Origin: Piezodorus guildinii
Lineage: Eukaryota > Arthropoda > Insecta > Hemiptera > Pentatomidae
Reading direction: 5' to 3'
DNA: 64,000 bases
Assembly (NCBI GenBank): GCA_023052935.1
Contig: CM041294.1
Location: forward strand, 18,110,635 to 18,174,634
A model generated the notes under the pieces. The model saw only the letters and a program-made list of their open reading frames with translations, had not been told where the DNA came from and searched no databases. Each line of letters starts with the position of its first letter. The first letter of the stretch is position 1. Shown in pieces: positions 20,383-29,637 of this stretch. The translations under genes were made by a program, and so were the position numbers.

Positions 20383-21582
20383 ATGGCAGAAGCTGTGTTA
20401 AAACCACCGGTTCTGAACTTACCAACGAAACCGGAATTACCACCGTTGCCGAGAGATACTCTAGCTGAGGCCCACGCGAACACCCTGGCATGGATGAGGG
20501 TGCGGGCGGCCACCGCCCAGGACTTGAGAAAGGCTGTATCCGAGCTGAAGAGATTCAATGGTGAAGTCGGTGAGTTAAACCATTTCTTAAAAGGAGGGGA
20601 TCGACTGATGGAGAGAATAGAGGTGAAGATTTCTGAGCGTATGATCGACCTTGGGGACGCTGAATCAATTAAAAAGGACTTAGTGTGCCGGGTCAAAAGG
20701 AGTGTACTCAACGTCATTCAGGCTGACGAAGAAACTCCATGGCCAGTAATAAAAGAGAGGTTAAAGAAGGCTTATGGTGGAGGGAGGTGGACGACGGAAG
20801 AGGATATATTCCTAATGTTCAGAGAGGTGAAGCGGCCACGCCAGAGTAACGGGCAATACGCAGCAGAACTTCTAACTCGTTTTAATAAAATCACAGAGAA
20901 GATGAGGGAGGTGATAGAATTGGCTGGTGTGGAAGCAAGAATGAACTTCTTGTCAACCATCTTGATGGTTCAGTTAGCCAGGGAGACAGGAAGAAAGGAT
21001 GGTTGGCCAAGGGATCGCACGTTTGTCGAGTGGGCTCAAGAAATGGTTGACACTAGCGCCCGGGAGGAAGAATCACGAATGGAGGTAGAAGATCAGGGAT
21101 GGAGCAGGGTAACATCACGGAAACCCAGAGTTGTGCATACGGCTTGGGGGAGAAGAGAAGCTGACTACGAGAGAAGAGGACGAGCATCGATCGAAGGAAG
21201 GAGGCTAGTTCTTCGAAAACCAAGACCAAACGGAAGAAGAGAAGAGCGGCGGTGCCATATGTGTGGAAAAATCGGACACCTCGTTGCGCAGTGTCCCCGT
21301 ACGAAATGTTTTGAATGTGGAGCAGAGGGACATATTGCGCGGCAGTGCCCGTATATATTTAGGCGGCGGGATGCACAACAGGCAGAACCCATGGAAGTGA
21401 ATGCCCAGAAGATAAGGCCGAGAAGTAGAGCGCTCTCAGAGTCTACAAGGACATCAGGATCTTCCGAGACGGAGTGTGAAGAGGAGAGGCAAGGGACTAG
21501 AGGAGGCGATGGAGGCAGTTACGACCGCAGGAGCGGGCATCGGCGAATGGCGGCAGAAAGGCGAGAACGAGTCGCGGCCTGA
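20383..21582 (+). CDS. gag: Gag polyprotein
   Basis: A 399-residue structural protein of the gypsy element, which would form the particle and bind the RNA genome. ATG context AAGATGG. An N-terminal, helix-rich capsid-like region occupies ~1-240. Two CCHC zinc knuckles follow: C291-X2-C294-X4-H299-X4-C304 and C309-X2-C312-X4-H317-X4-C322. After them comes a ~75-residue Arg/Ser/Glu-rich tail. The frame ends at TGA (21580-21582), beyond which the same frame stays open into protease. GC content is higher than in the flanks. The stop may be a programmed readthrough site or a CGA-to-TGA mutation. Confidence 0.9.
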   Translation: MAEAVLKPPVLNLPTKPELPPLPRDTLAEAHANTLAWMRVRAATAQDLRKAVSELKRFNGEVGELNHFLKGGDRLMERIEVKISERMIDLGDAESIKKDLVCRVKRSVLNVIQADEETPWPVIKERLKKAYGGGRWTTEEDIFLMFREVKRPRQSNGQYAAELLTRFNKITEKMREVIELAGVEARMNFLSTILMVQLARETGRKDGWPRDRTFVEWAQEMVDTSAREEESRMEVEDQGWSRVTSRKPRVVHTAWGRREADYERRGRASIEGRRLVLRKPRPNGRREERRCHMCGKIGHLVAQCPRTKCFECGAEGHIARQCPYIFRRRDAQQAEPMEVNAQKIRPRSRALSESTRTSGSSETECEEERQGTRGGDGGSYDRRSGHRRMAAERRERVAA

Positions 21583-21972
21583 GAAGAGTGGCAGGAGTGG
21601 GGTGACCGCACGTTAGTCAACTACAGTGTGAGGAGCGGATGCGGCGGTCTGCCCATCATCCGAGTCGCTGGAGTGAGGTGCCTCGTGGACACGGGGAGCT
21701 CCAGCACCATCCTGAGTCGAGAGGCTGCGGAGAAGCTGTGTGGCGGCGAGGAAGCGCATCAGATACAGGTATGTGCTTGCAAACTAATCACTCTGGGTGG
21801 CCCTGGTGATGTAGTGGGAGAAGAGAGAATGGGCCTAGATAGGTGGGTCAATAAGGGAGGCCGGTTAACTATACATATAGTGGGGACCATGCCTCGCGAT
21901 TACGAGGGTATAATTGGTTGTGACCTTCTGGAGAAACTAGGATCGCGTATTAGGAACGTGAGTGGGAGGTGA
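21583..21972 (+). CDS. pro: Aspartic protease domain (no own start codon)
   Basis: In the same frame as gag, directly after the gag TGA. It has no ATG; GTG at 21628 is not a plausible eukaryotic start, so expression would need readthrough of the gag stop. The active site is LVDTGSSSTIL, with the catalytic aspartate codon at 21688. The C-terminal flap and IIGCDLL motif (~21914) match retropepsins (IIG-D-L). The frame ends at TGA 21970-21972, followed by open frame into RT. It would cleave Gag-Pol. Confidence 0.85.
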   Translation, partial: EEWQEWGDRTLVNYSVRSGCGGLPIIRVAGVRCLVDTGSSSTILSREAAEKLCGGEEAHQIQVCACKLITLGGPGDVVGEERMGLDRWVNKGGRLTIHIVGTMPRDYEGIIGCDLLEKLGSRIRNVSGR

Positions 21973-23403
21973 AAAATCCGGATTGGTAAGAGGAGTTACA
22001 ACTGTCGCAAGCTGATCGATGGGAAAGGAGCTAGGGTTGGCGCTATTAATCGTATGGAGGATTGGAGAGAAATGGTACGAAGGGAATACGGCGATGTTTT
22101 CTTTGGTGATGGCGAAATTCTAGGGGTTACAGGACTAACGGTGCATGCGATTCCATTGAAACGAGAGAGTGTTACCTATGTGAAAGAGAGGAGGTATCCT
22201 CAGGCGTTAAGGGAACACATCAGAGAGGAGATAGAGGAGTTGAGGAGGCAAGGAATAATTGTAAATAGTACTTCCCCATTTAATAGTCCCCTGTGGGCTG
22301 TTAAAAAGAAAAATGTGCCGGGTGATGAGAAATATAGGGTTGTCATTGATTACAGAAAACTCAACGAAAACACTGTAGACGAGCACTATCCGATCCCCAG
22401 GTTCGAAGATATTTTAGATCGACTTAGCGGGGCAACAGTTTTCAGTACACTGGACCTTAAGGCGGGGTACCACCAGATTAGGATGCATCCCAAAGACCAG
22501 CACAAAACTGCATTCACTTTTGAAAGAGGGCATTATGAATTTACGAGAATGGCCTTTGGGTTGAAAAATGCGCCGATCACATTTCAACGGTTCATGGATG
22601 AGTTTCTTCGGGGATTAGACGAGTCATTTTGCCAGGTGTACATGGACGACCTCCTTGTCTTCAGCAAGTCCGAGAAGTTACACCTAGAACATCTTCGCAG
22701 GGTCTTCGAACGGGTGCGTGAGTTTGGATTGAAGTTGTCAGGAGAGAAGTCAAAGCTTGGTATGCAAGAACTTAATTTTCTGGGACACACCATCTCCAGA
22801 GAGGGAGTGAAGCCTGATAGAAGTAAAGTGGAGGCGCTTCAAAGAATGGCTATCCCTCGTGACGTAAAAGGTATCCGGCGGTTGCTAGGATTCTTAAACT
22901 ACTACCGGCGCTTTGTTCCTGAAATGGCGGAATACCTCGTACCCCTCAACGATTTACTCAAGAAAGGGAGAAGAATAACTCTGACGCCCCAAATAGAATC
23001 TAATGTTCGGAGGTGCGTGTCACGTCTGCAGGAGGAACCGGTTCTGGCATTCCCCGATTTCTCAAGACAATTCACCATCACAACGGACGCGAGCGAGTAC
23101 GCATTGGGCGCGGTGCTGTCGCAGGAAGGGGAAGATGGAGATAGACCTGTTGCGTATGCTAGTAGGCGCCTAACCGATACGGAAACGCGATATAGCGCTT
23201 TGGAGCGGGAGCTACTCGGCATCGTGTGGGCCATAGATCACTTTAGACCATATGTGTACGAAAGAAGATTTCGAATACATACGGACCATAAACCTCTTCA
23301 ATGGGTAGCAAAACTGAAAGAATCTTCTGCGAGAATCACAAGATGGAAAGAGTTTCTAGCCCAATATAATATGGAGCCCAATATAATATGGAGCCCAATA
23401 TAA
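21973..23403 (+). CDS. pol: Reverse transcriptase and RNase H (pol, part 1)
   Basis: Same frame as gag and pro; first ATG at 22054. Counting from that ATG: finger motif SPFNSPLWAVKKK (~74-86), VIDYRKLNENT (~97-107), FSTLDLKAGYHQI (~130-142), FGLKNAPITFQRFMDEF, then YMDD at 196-199, the catalytic pair. LGFLNYYRRFVPEMA marks the thumb. RNase H follows with TTDASEYALGAVLSQ (D345), YSALERELLGIVWA and HTDHKPLQW. All active residues are present. The frame stops at TAA 23401-23403 inside a 17-bp triplication, just before the conserved YKPGKENVVADWLSR block that continues in frame after it. Confidence 0.95.
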   Translation, partial: KIRIGKRSYNCRKLIDGKGARVGAINRMEDWREMVRREYGDVFFGDGEILGVTGLTVHAIPLKRESVTYVKERRYPQALREHIREEIEELRRQGIIVNSTSPFNSPLWAVKKKNVPGDEKYRVVIDYRKLNENTVDEHYPIPRFEDILDRLSGATVFSTLDLKAGYHQIRMHPKDQHKTAFTFERGHYEFTRMAFGLKNAPITFQRFMDEFLRGLDESFCQVYMDDLLVFSKSEKLHLEHLRRVFERVREFGLKLSGEKSKLGMQELNFLGHTISREGVKPDRSKVEALQRMAIPRDVKGIRRLLGFLNYYRRFVPEMAEYLVPLNDLLKKGRRITLTPQIESNVRRCVSRLQEEPVLAFPDFSRQFTITTDASEYALGAVLSQEGEDGDRPVAYASRRLTDTETRYSALERELLGIVWAIDHFRPYVYERRFRIHTDHKPLQWVAKLKESSARITRWKEFLAQYNMEPNIIWSPI

Positions 23404-23413
23404 TATGGAGCCC
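23346..23413 (+). repeat. 17-bp perfect tandem triplication
   Basis: The unit CCCAATATAATATGGAG occurs three times in a row, at 23360-23410 (+/- 1 bp), followed by CCCTATAC. The 51 bp total keeps the downstream frame, but the third copy supplies the TAA stop. Confidence 0.9.
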
Positions 23414-24969
23414 TATACAAACCGGGGAAAGAGAATGTCGTCGCAGATTGGCTCTCTAGGGCTATAATGGTCAATGCAGTAGAGGAGGACCATGGTGAAC
23501 AAACCACAAGCATAAGGAGGTTGCAAGAAATGGTACCAGAGAGAGAAGAACACCAGAACGATGAGGCGGCATCCCGGACAGATGAAAGTTCAGCGGAAGA
23601 TCGACCAGTCGAGATAGCGGAACTGGAAGAAATAGTAAATGACAAGCGGCGACAGATTATATGGAAAACTAGGACCACGGGAACTTTGAAGGTCGAAAAA
23701 GATCGTTACGGGAAGTGCGTAATCACTACGATCTGGTCGATACCTGGGGTTCGGGACGATATTATTTGCCGAATACTGGAGGACGCGTCGGAGCCAGGTA
23801 GGATCCATCACATTTATGTGGGCAATGCGGTTCTATGGGAAAAGATTAAGCGCCTTTGGAGGAAGGAACGCATTGGTGTGGATCGGACATTCGTCCGCTG
23901 TACTCTGCAGGGGGAGACGCTAAAGGAAGAAGAGAGGCAACGAGAGATAACGCTGGCGTATCACCAGGGAAAAACCAACCACCGGGGAATACAGGAAACA
24001 TTGCAGGCACTAAAACGAAAGTATTTCTGGTGTGGTATGCGACAGAAAATCGCAGATGTCGTCGGGAATTGTGCTACATGTTCCACTACTAAGTATGACC
24101 GTCATCCACCCAGAGCGTTACAGGAAGAGACACCCACAGTAGCGTCGTCGCTCGCGGATCTTCAAGTGGACACTTTTACTTGGCGTGGATATAAGTGGGT
24201 CACGGTGCTGGACCTTTTTAGTAAAGCGGCAATGGCATATCTGGTAAAGGAGCGTTCTTCGGAGGCGGTTTTAAGAGCTCTTCGCACGTGGTTTCAATTT
24301 TACGGCGTTCCGGATCGAATATCGTCGGATGGGGGTAGGGAGTTTGATAACTCAGTTATCCGTTCCGAAATGAAGGCAGTAGGGGTCACGTGGCACCTTA
24401 CCACCCCTGGACACCCGAAGAGTAGAGGAGGAATAGAACGGCTCCATAGCACGCTCAGCGACCATCTTCGGATTTACCATGTGGAAAAGGGGCTAGAGCC
24501 AGACACGGCCATGACAAAAGCAGTTTCAGCTTACAACCATTCGATTCACGCAGTGACGGGGTTCTCACCGTTTGAGGTTCTTTTTGGTCTTCGGGAACGG
24601 CCAAGGGATAGTGCGAGCACGGCGGTGGATGAGGGAATGTCGCAACGCATGTTGAACAACCGCTTGGCTTTGGTCAAACGCTGGGACAAAGTTCGAGAAA
24701 GGATCGACACGGAGAAGCGTAAGCGGGTGGCCAAACATAATCGGAACGTCAGGGACCTTATGGGTGGCGTTAAGATTGGAATGACCGTCTACCGAAGAAA
24801 AGACTCCAATCGAGGTAAGGAACTAGAGAGGTATGAAGGGCCATACAGGTTGATTGGTATTCGTGAGCACAACGTTGTCACCGTCGAAAGTCTTAGGGAG
24901 CCTAGGAAGCGGAGGACTGTTCACCTTGAGCAACTAAAGCTCCCAATAGGGATGCGGGACAAGCCTTAG
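23404..24969 (+). CDS. pol: Integrase (pol, part 2)
   Basis: In frame with the preceding RT/RNase H. The open stretch starts directly after TAA 23403 with YKPGKENVVADWLSRA; the first ATG is at 23467 (500 residues from there). An HHCC zinc domain has H166, H172, C202 and C205. The catalytic core has D235 (LQVDTF), D288 (SSDGG) and E324 (GGIERLHSTL); D288 to E324 has 35 residues between, the canonical D,D-35-E. A GPY motif (YEGPYRL, ~458) follows, and no chromodomain. It would insert the cDNA, apparently at TA-rich targets. The C-terminus at 24969 is followed by 3' UTR, with no env. Confidence 0.95.
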   Translation, partial: YGALYKPGKENVVADWLSRAIMVNAVEEDHGEQTTSIRRLQEMVPEREEHQNDEAASRTDESSAEDRPVEIAELEEIVNDKRRQIIWKTRTTGTLKVEKDRYGKCVITTIWSIPGVRDDIICRILEDASEPGRIHHIYVGNAVLWEKIKRLWRKERIGVDRTFVRCTLQGETLKEEERQREITLAYHQGKTNHRGIQETLQALKRKYFWCGMRQKIADVVGNCATCSTTKYDRHPPRALQEETPTVASSLADLQVDTFTWRGYKWVTVLDLFSKAAMAYLVKERSSEAVLRALRTWFQFYGVPDRISSDGGREFDNSVIRSEMKAVGVTWHLTTPGHPKSRGGIERLHSTLSDHLRIYHVEKGLEPDTAMTKAVSAYNHSIHAVTGFSPFEVLFGLRERPRDSASTAVDEGMSQRMLNNRLALVKRWDKVRERIDTEKRKRVAKHNRNVRDLMGGVKIGMTVYRRKDSNRGKELERYEGPYRLIGIREHNVVTVESLREPRKRRTVHLEQLKLPIGMRDKP

Positions 24970-25197
24970 CGGTTTGTTTGAATTCGTTTTATTTTATTTT
25001 TTCAAGGAGAAATGCTATTGTTTCAAATGTTTTTTTTTTAAAGTGGAATGTGTTTTGTTTGTAGTTTTAGTTGTTTTAATTTTTCATTCTATATTATTGG
25101 ACTTAATTTTTCTTTTTGTGTCTTGGTATGTGCGATTGTACATTTAATGGTCTCACTTGTGAGTTTATGAAGGGATGTTCATAAACTGGCAGAGGGG
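24970..25197 (+). promoter_or_regulatory. Gypsy 3' UTR, hairpin and polypurine tract
   Basis: A T-rich 3' UTR, then a hairpin at 25163-25186 (GTTTATGAA, loop GGGATG, TTCATAAAC), and CTGGCAGAGGGG, the PPT that primes plus-strand DNA, directly before the 3' LTR at 25198. The same arrangement with a covarying stem is at 40284-40317. Confidence 0.85.
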
Positions 25198-25367
25198 AGT
25201 TAAGATCGCGAGTACTATGGTATTAGGCCTAATACCAGCTCTATTTATAAACAAGATGCCTTATGTACATATTAAGACGAAATAAAGTCAGTTGAGTTAT
25301 CAGTCTATACCAGTGTGTTTCTCGATCTCCCTTCTTTAAATTAGACTGAATAGTGCACGTACGTAAC
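25198..25367 (+). repeat. 3' LTR
   Basis: 170 bp. Perfect 18-bp palindrome GGTATTAGGCCTAATACC at 25219-25236, TTTATAAAC, and AATAAA within GACGAAATAAAGTCAG (~25284). It differs from the 5' LTR by one substitution, a 3-nt and a 1-nt indel. Confidence 0.95.
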
Positions 25368-25368
25368 T

Positions 25369-25431
<63 letters not shown>
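25369..25431. repeat. (TA)n microsatellite, right flank of gypsy
   Basis: TATATAATATATAT.. to the resumption of the R repeat at 25432. Confidence 0.95.
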
Positions 25432-25435
<4 letters not shown>

Positions 25436-25612
25436 TTATTCTTTTAACTTGTATATGTACCCAATGTTTATTAAGTTTATTAACAAGAGGAAGTATTAAC
25501 TTTCTTTCTAATTGACGATATAAAAGATACTTTAAGAGAAGAACATTTAAAATATTGGCATAGAAGCTCTGTCAGACTATTTCAATCAGAAATTTCCTTA
25601 CATGATATCTGT
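25432..25612 (+). repeat. R repeat, continuation of the copy begun at 19601
   Basis: ATCAGTTATTCTTTTAACTT, a GACGATATAAAAGATACTTT variant, GGCATAGAAGCTCTGTCAGA and TATTTCAATCAGAAATTTCC, which correspond in order to the middle of the R consensus (AATCAGTTAGTTTTATC.. and GCATTTAAGCCCTGTCAGAC). Confidence 0.6.
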
Positions 25613-26199
25613 GGCGGTCGTGAATATGTGGTTGACCTCCTAGAACTATAACTTCCAGGCAGTAAATTATACGTGCATATTACCTGTCTTATTTCTAATA
25701 TTAAATATTCTTTACTGAACTTAACTAATAACATTTTTCATAGTATATATACATTTCTTATCACTACTAAAATATATAGAATGCTATTTGTTTTAAATAA
25801 GTTTAACTCCTGTCATATTAATAATATGAGGATAAGACGCAGACAATATTAGAAAAGGGGTTGTGGTTAAAATAGTTATAGCCGTTTAATAGGTAATTTA
25901 AAAAAGAAAAGAAAATTTAAATGAATTATAAACTGACACTTTTGAGAAGATCAAAAAGTTGCTGTAAAACGGAAGGCATATATCTGTCTTGAACAAAATA
26001 TATTTTCATTTGAGTAGTACATATTTTCAGGCTGTTTAAATAAATAATAAAATACGATTCTGTGAAAACTTTCTATAGAAAACCGTTTGAAGTATACATA
26101 ATAATAAAAATTCAAGTTTGAGCTCTTGACGTTTTCGATCAGAATGTGAAATGAATAAATCAACAGCTTGCATCGTTTATTCTTCAACAAGACTCCTAT
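25613..26199. other. AT-rich spacer
   Basis: Nothing recognised. Confidence 0.4.
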
Positions 26200-26480
26200 G
26201 TACTATCTATAGGAACTCGGAACATTAACCATCTAGCCGTCCCCCTAAATCCTTTTTCCAGAGCCGTCCAATAATCCCCAGGGAAGGATATTGACAGGTA
26301 TAGAGACAAGGAGCCAATTAGGAGCAGGGTTCATGGAGCAGGTGGGAGGCTGCCAAGTCATTGTCTCCACGCATTACCTTGGGATTATTTACATCATTAA
26401 ATCCTAATGGATCATTACCCTCCTCATCAACATCTGGTCCTAATGACCCGGCTGATACTGCTTAGGGCCTTATTAAGTCT
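26200..26480. promoter_or_regulatory. Unique GC-elevated island (candidate cis-regulatory element)
   Basis: A non-repetitive, non-coding stretch with clustered TAAT/ATTA cores and TAATCC-type sites (AATAATCCCC, ATTAAATCC, TAATGGATCATTACCC, TAATGACCC). Its composition differs from the repeats and AT-rich DNA around it. Conservation is untested. Confidence 0.25.
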
Positions 26481-27267
26481 AATTGTGGAAGCTGTTTGAA
26501 TATCTGTTGTCAGCCGGAAAATTGGAATCCTGGAATCACAGCAGCAGATTAATTTTTATATTAAACATTCCTTGCAACAGAAATCTGATTTCTGAATAAT
26601 TAAAAGTGCTAACCCCGCTCTATTTTTAGATAATAATACTGTGGTATCCTCAAAATAGCCTCAGTGTGTTCTCCTTTAATGACCTTAGGTTCAATTCCTT
26701 GCTCATAAACAAGGCATAGCTAACTGAAAAATGGTTAGATTTCCACTTTATTTTTCGAAAATTCCTCACAACATAAGTATTATATAAATATACAGGGCAA
26801 AACTGAATGGAGATATTGCTAATTTTGTTTTATTTACTTTTCCTATCATTAAAAAAAATATTATGAATTGCATGAATATTAATTATATTTAATTTCTATT
26901 TAGTTTGATCCAGTTAACACTAAAGATGTCGGATTAATAACAAATAAAAAATAAATTTCAAATATCCCTATTCATTTTTGAGCTGTATAATAACGCACTG
27001 TTCTTACTTCTACCAAACGTGCATTATGAGACTAATATTATCCAAATTAGCATTGAATACCGGTTACACCATTACACTGAGGAATGAGACAGGTAATATT
27101 TAAATTGTCTTAGATTATTTTAATATATCAAATCTGCATAAAATTTTTAGAAAAATTGTGACATATAAAGACGAACTTTCAGTTAGTCGTTATCGAATAA
27201 AAAGTTTTTTTTAACATTCCCGGCATTTAGATTGTTCTTGAGTTTTATTTTTTACTTACAAGAAAGT
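26481..27267. other. AT-rich spacer
   Basis: Nothing recognised. Confidence 0.4.
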
Positions 27268-27397
27268 TCACACACATACAGACCATTCTGAAGGATTTGG
27301 TTATTTGGACTCAAGGAAGTTAAAAACATGTGTGACCGTTGAAAAACTGGAAGCGACAATTTTCACATCGCAACATTTACCCTCTAACAGTACCATA
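27268..27397 (+). repeat. R repeat, right-end fragment
   Basis: CACACACATACAGACCATTC, GGATTTGGTTATTTGGACTC and CAATTTTCACATCGCAACAT, followed by a short (TA)n to 27417. Confidence 0.6.
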
Positions 27398-27629
27398 TAT
27401 ATATATATATATATATTTTTAATAATATGAATAATTTACATAACTATTAATGATTTATACATATTTGTTTAGGAAAAACAGGAAGGTCAATTAATGATTC
27501 CATGGGACTTGAATCGTGAGAAGTGTTTGCAATACTATCTTCTATGACCATATTCCAATGTATTAGGGAACCATTCATAAATTAATTGGTTCTTTAATAA
27601 TAATTCGAAACATCAATAAAAACATTAGG

Positions 27630-27868
27630 GAAGCCCGTGGCTTTTATTAGGGGAGGGGCTTTTTCAATTAATTAATGGGGGTTCACTTAAAGCCTCTCTC
27701 CTGGGTATGTGAGACCCGTCAGCCAAATGGAGGCAACTCACAAATTTCGGCGTAGGGAGTGATGACCCTACACTACAAAATGCAACGAGAAGCGTGAATC
27801 TTATCGCCCAGGAGATTACATCGCGAGGCCTAGGGCCGAAACGGCCTGCCGCGCCCCTGTAAAAATAA
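27630..27868 (+). mobile_element. SINE, family C
   Basis: GGAAGCCCGTGGCTTTTATT (head, box B lost), then GGGTATGTGAGACCCGTCAG, CGTAGGGAGTGATGACCCTA, GAGATTACATCGCGAGGCCT and GCCTGCCGCGCCCC. Opposite orientation to the copies at 13076 and 41776. 27398-27629 and 27869-28239 show only AT-rich sequence, with GTGAAAATTTTCAC (14-bp perfect palindrome) at ~27999. Confidence 0.65.
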
Positions 27869-28239
27869 AAAACGAATAAAAAACGTTGATTATTGAGTTT
27901 TGAACTGAGAAATGACATTAGTAATATTTTCATATTCATAACTATATTTTTGTAAATTTTTTTTTTTTTTCATTTTAGAAAGGGAGTTGTGTAGTGAAAA
28001 TTTTCACTACAATTTTTGGATTTTATCTACAGGTTGCTGAAATATGAAAAATTCAGCTCCACTATCCCTAAGGCCACTTTCCTATTTCCTGTAAACTTTT
28101 GAGGAAGTTAAGTGTCCTGTTATCTCTTTTACTGTGGTTTTATGAGGGAACAAATTCTGGCTTGAATAGTTTTCTGGAAATTCTTTAAGGGCCTGATAAT
28201 TTTGGACACCGTGAATTGGTGGTGCCTATTATTTTGATA

Positions 28240-29112
28240 TTTAGACATTTTCGATAGTTTGCTCTCAAGAAATACACATTTTAGGGTACCCCGAGTCCAA
28301 ATAACCAAGTCCCCCAAAAAGGTCTGTGTGTGTGTGTGGTAACTCCCGGGCGGAAACGGTAAGTCCTATGAAACTGAAATTTCATATTTAAGACAAATAT
28401 ACGCCCGAGACGTTAGAAAACATTTTTCATCAAAATAAGCTTACCAAAAAAGACACTTTATACCATGAAATTCGCACCTTTTTTCGATTTTCTCGTAAAC
28501 GGTTTGGACGATATTCATTAAACTCGCAATATCGATGTAAAATTTAATGGGCTTTGATTTCATTTAGGTTTCATTTTGATAAAAATGGTCTGACAGAACT
28601 TAAATGCTGGTATTCCAAATTTTCTTTCTCCTTTAATTTTGTAATTTTAAGTACCTTTAATTTTGTAGATTCTATAAAAAAAAAATTATATCAACTTATT
28701 GCCATTGATAATTAACAGCTAAATATGCACATTGAGCAAATTTGATAAACAACTAAAGGAAAAAACTGAACAAATATTTTTTTATGCATTATTTGTGTTT
28801 TTGAACACAAAAATAGTAATATAGATGTATAATATAAGGTTGGATAGCTAAAGATTTCAAAAAAATATTATCTTATACTCAAGCTTTTAAACGTTAATAG
28901 AGAGTGATGAAATGAACATATAACTAACTGATTATTTTAGATAATAATATAATAGATTTTTTTAATAAAACACATGTTTCTATATAAATTCGATTTAATT
29001 AATTCTTTAATAGTTTCACGTATTTTTATATCTAACTGCATTTAACAATTCTTTTATTAATTTTGAAAGTGGAGGTAAGTGAAGGTCGTGTGTTGCCCTC
29101 ACCAGCTTTTTT
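28240..29112 (-). repeat. R repeat, near full length
   Basis: From the right end (AATACACATTTTAGGGTACC, GTCCAAATAACCAAGTCCCC, TGTGTGTGTGTG, GTAACTCCCGGGCGGAAACG) through the body to the left end GGAGGTAAGTGAAGGTCGTG and GTTGCCCTCACCAG. No ORF; close to the copies at 36482 and 56720. Confidence 0.8.
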
Positions 29113-29269
29113 AGCTTTTTTTCTAGTAATTAAATTTATAATATTATCCGACAGTGAGTTCGGAATAGTAAATGGTACAGCGAAATACAAGGAATGCACA
29201 TTAACAAGTCACAGCCTGTTTGTTCTTCTGAATCATAAAACGAGGAAAAAAATCCGAAAGCTGTTTGAT

Positions 29270-29560
29270 AATTGAAGAGAGACAACTGCGTCAGAGGATT
29301 CATCATTAATTCGTGAATCGGCAGCCAGGTTGGCTGGTTCGCTGCCAAGGACTCCTAATTGTGGGAGGGTGGCTCCAAGCAGCTAATTACACAACTTCTT
29401 CTCCTGAGGACTTTATACAATGAGCTTCTTCTACAGTTGGGCACAATCAAACTTGACTCTAGTCAAGATTGCTTCTCTTCTTTCTTCTGTTGCTCCTCCC
29501 AACTTCATTTGATGGGCCTTCATTGTGGCTCAAGTGTGGGCGTTGCATAGGATATTGTGC
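29270..29560. promoter_or_regulatory. Unique GC-elevated island (candidate cis-regulatory element)
   Basis: Non-repetitive, with ATTAATTCG, CAGCTAATTACAC and two copies of a GGCAGCC/GCTGCC arm around GGTTGGCTGG (a ~GGCAGCCAGGTTGGCT inverted arrangement). The open frames over it look incidental. Confidence 0.22.
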
Positions 29561-29637
29561 TCCACATCTTTTCAAGACGTGTGAGCTACAGTGGCCTGGA
29601 CTACCTGTACTCTATCAATGAAACGCATGTGTAATTA

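Larger units (their letters stand above)
19995..25367 (+). mobile_element. Ty3/gypsy LTR retrotransposon, nearly complete
   Basis: 5373 bp. The LTRs are 166 bp (19995-20160) and 170 bp (25198-25367), beginning AGTTAAG and ending CGTAAC(T), the AGTTA..TAAC(T) style of insect gypsy LTRs. The order is PBS, gag with two zinc knuckles, protease, RT, RNase H, integrase, 3' UTR, hairpin, PPT. RT before integrase makes it Ty3/gypsy and not copia. No env frame follows integrase. The LTRs differ by one substitution and two small indels, so insertion is recent. Three in-frame stops interrupt an otherwise continuous frame 1. It lies in TA repeats, and the exact target duplication cannot be fixed (TTATA or TATA on both sides). 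Confidence 0.95.

Noticed and set aside
20367..24734. Minus-strand open frames across the gypsy element
   Set aside because: They are antisense shadows of the GC-richer gag-pol coding strand.
24970..25197. An env gene making the gypsy element an errantivirus
   Set aside because: Only 228 bp separate integrase from the 3' LTR and there is no open frame.
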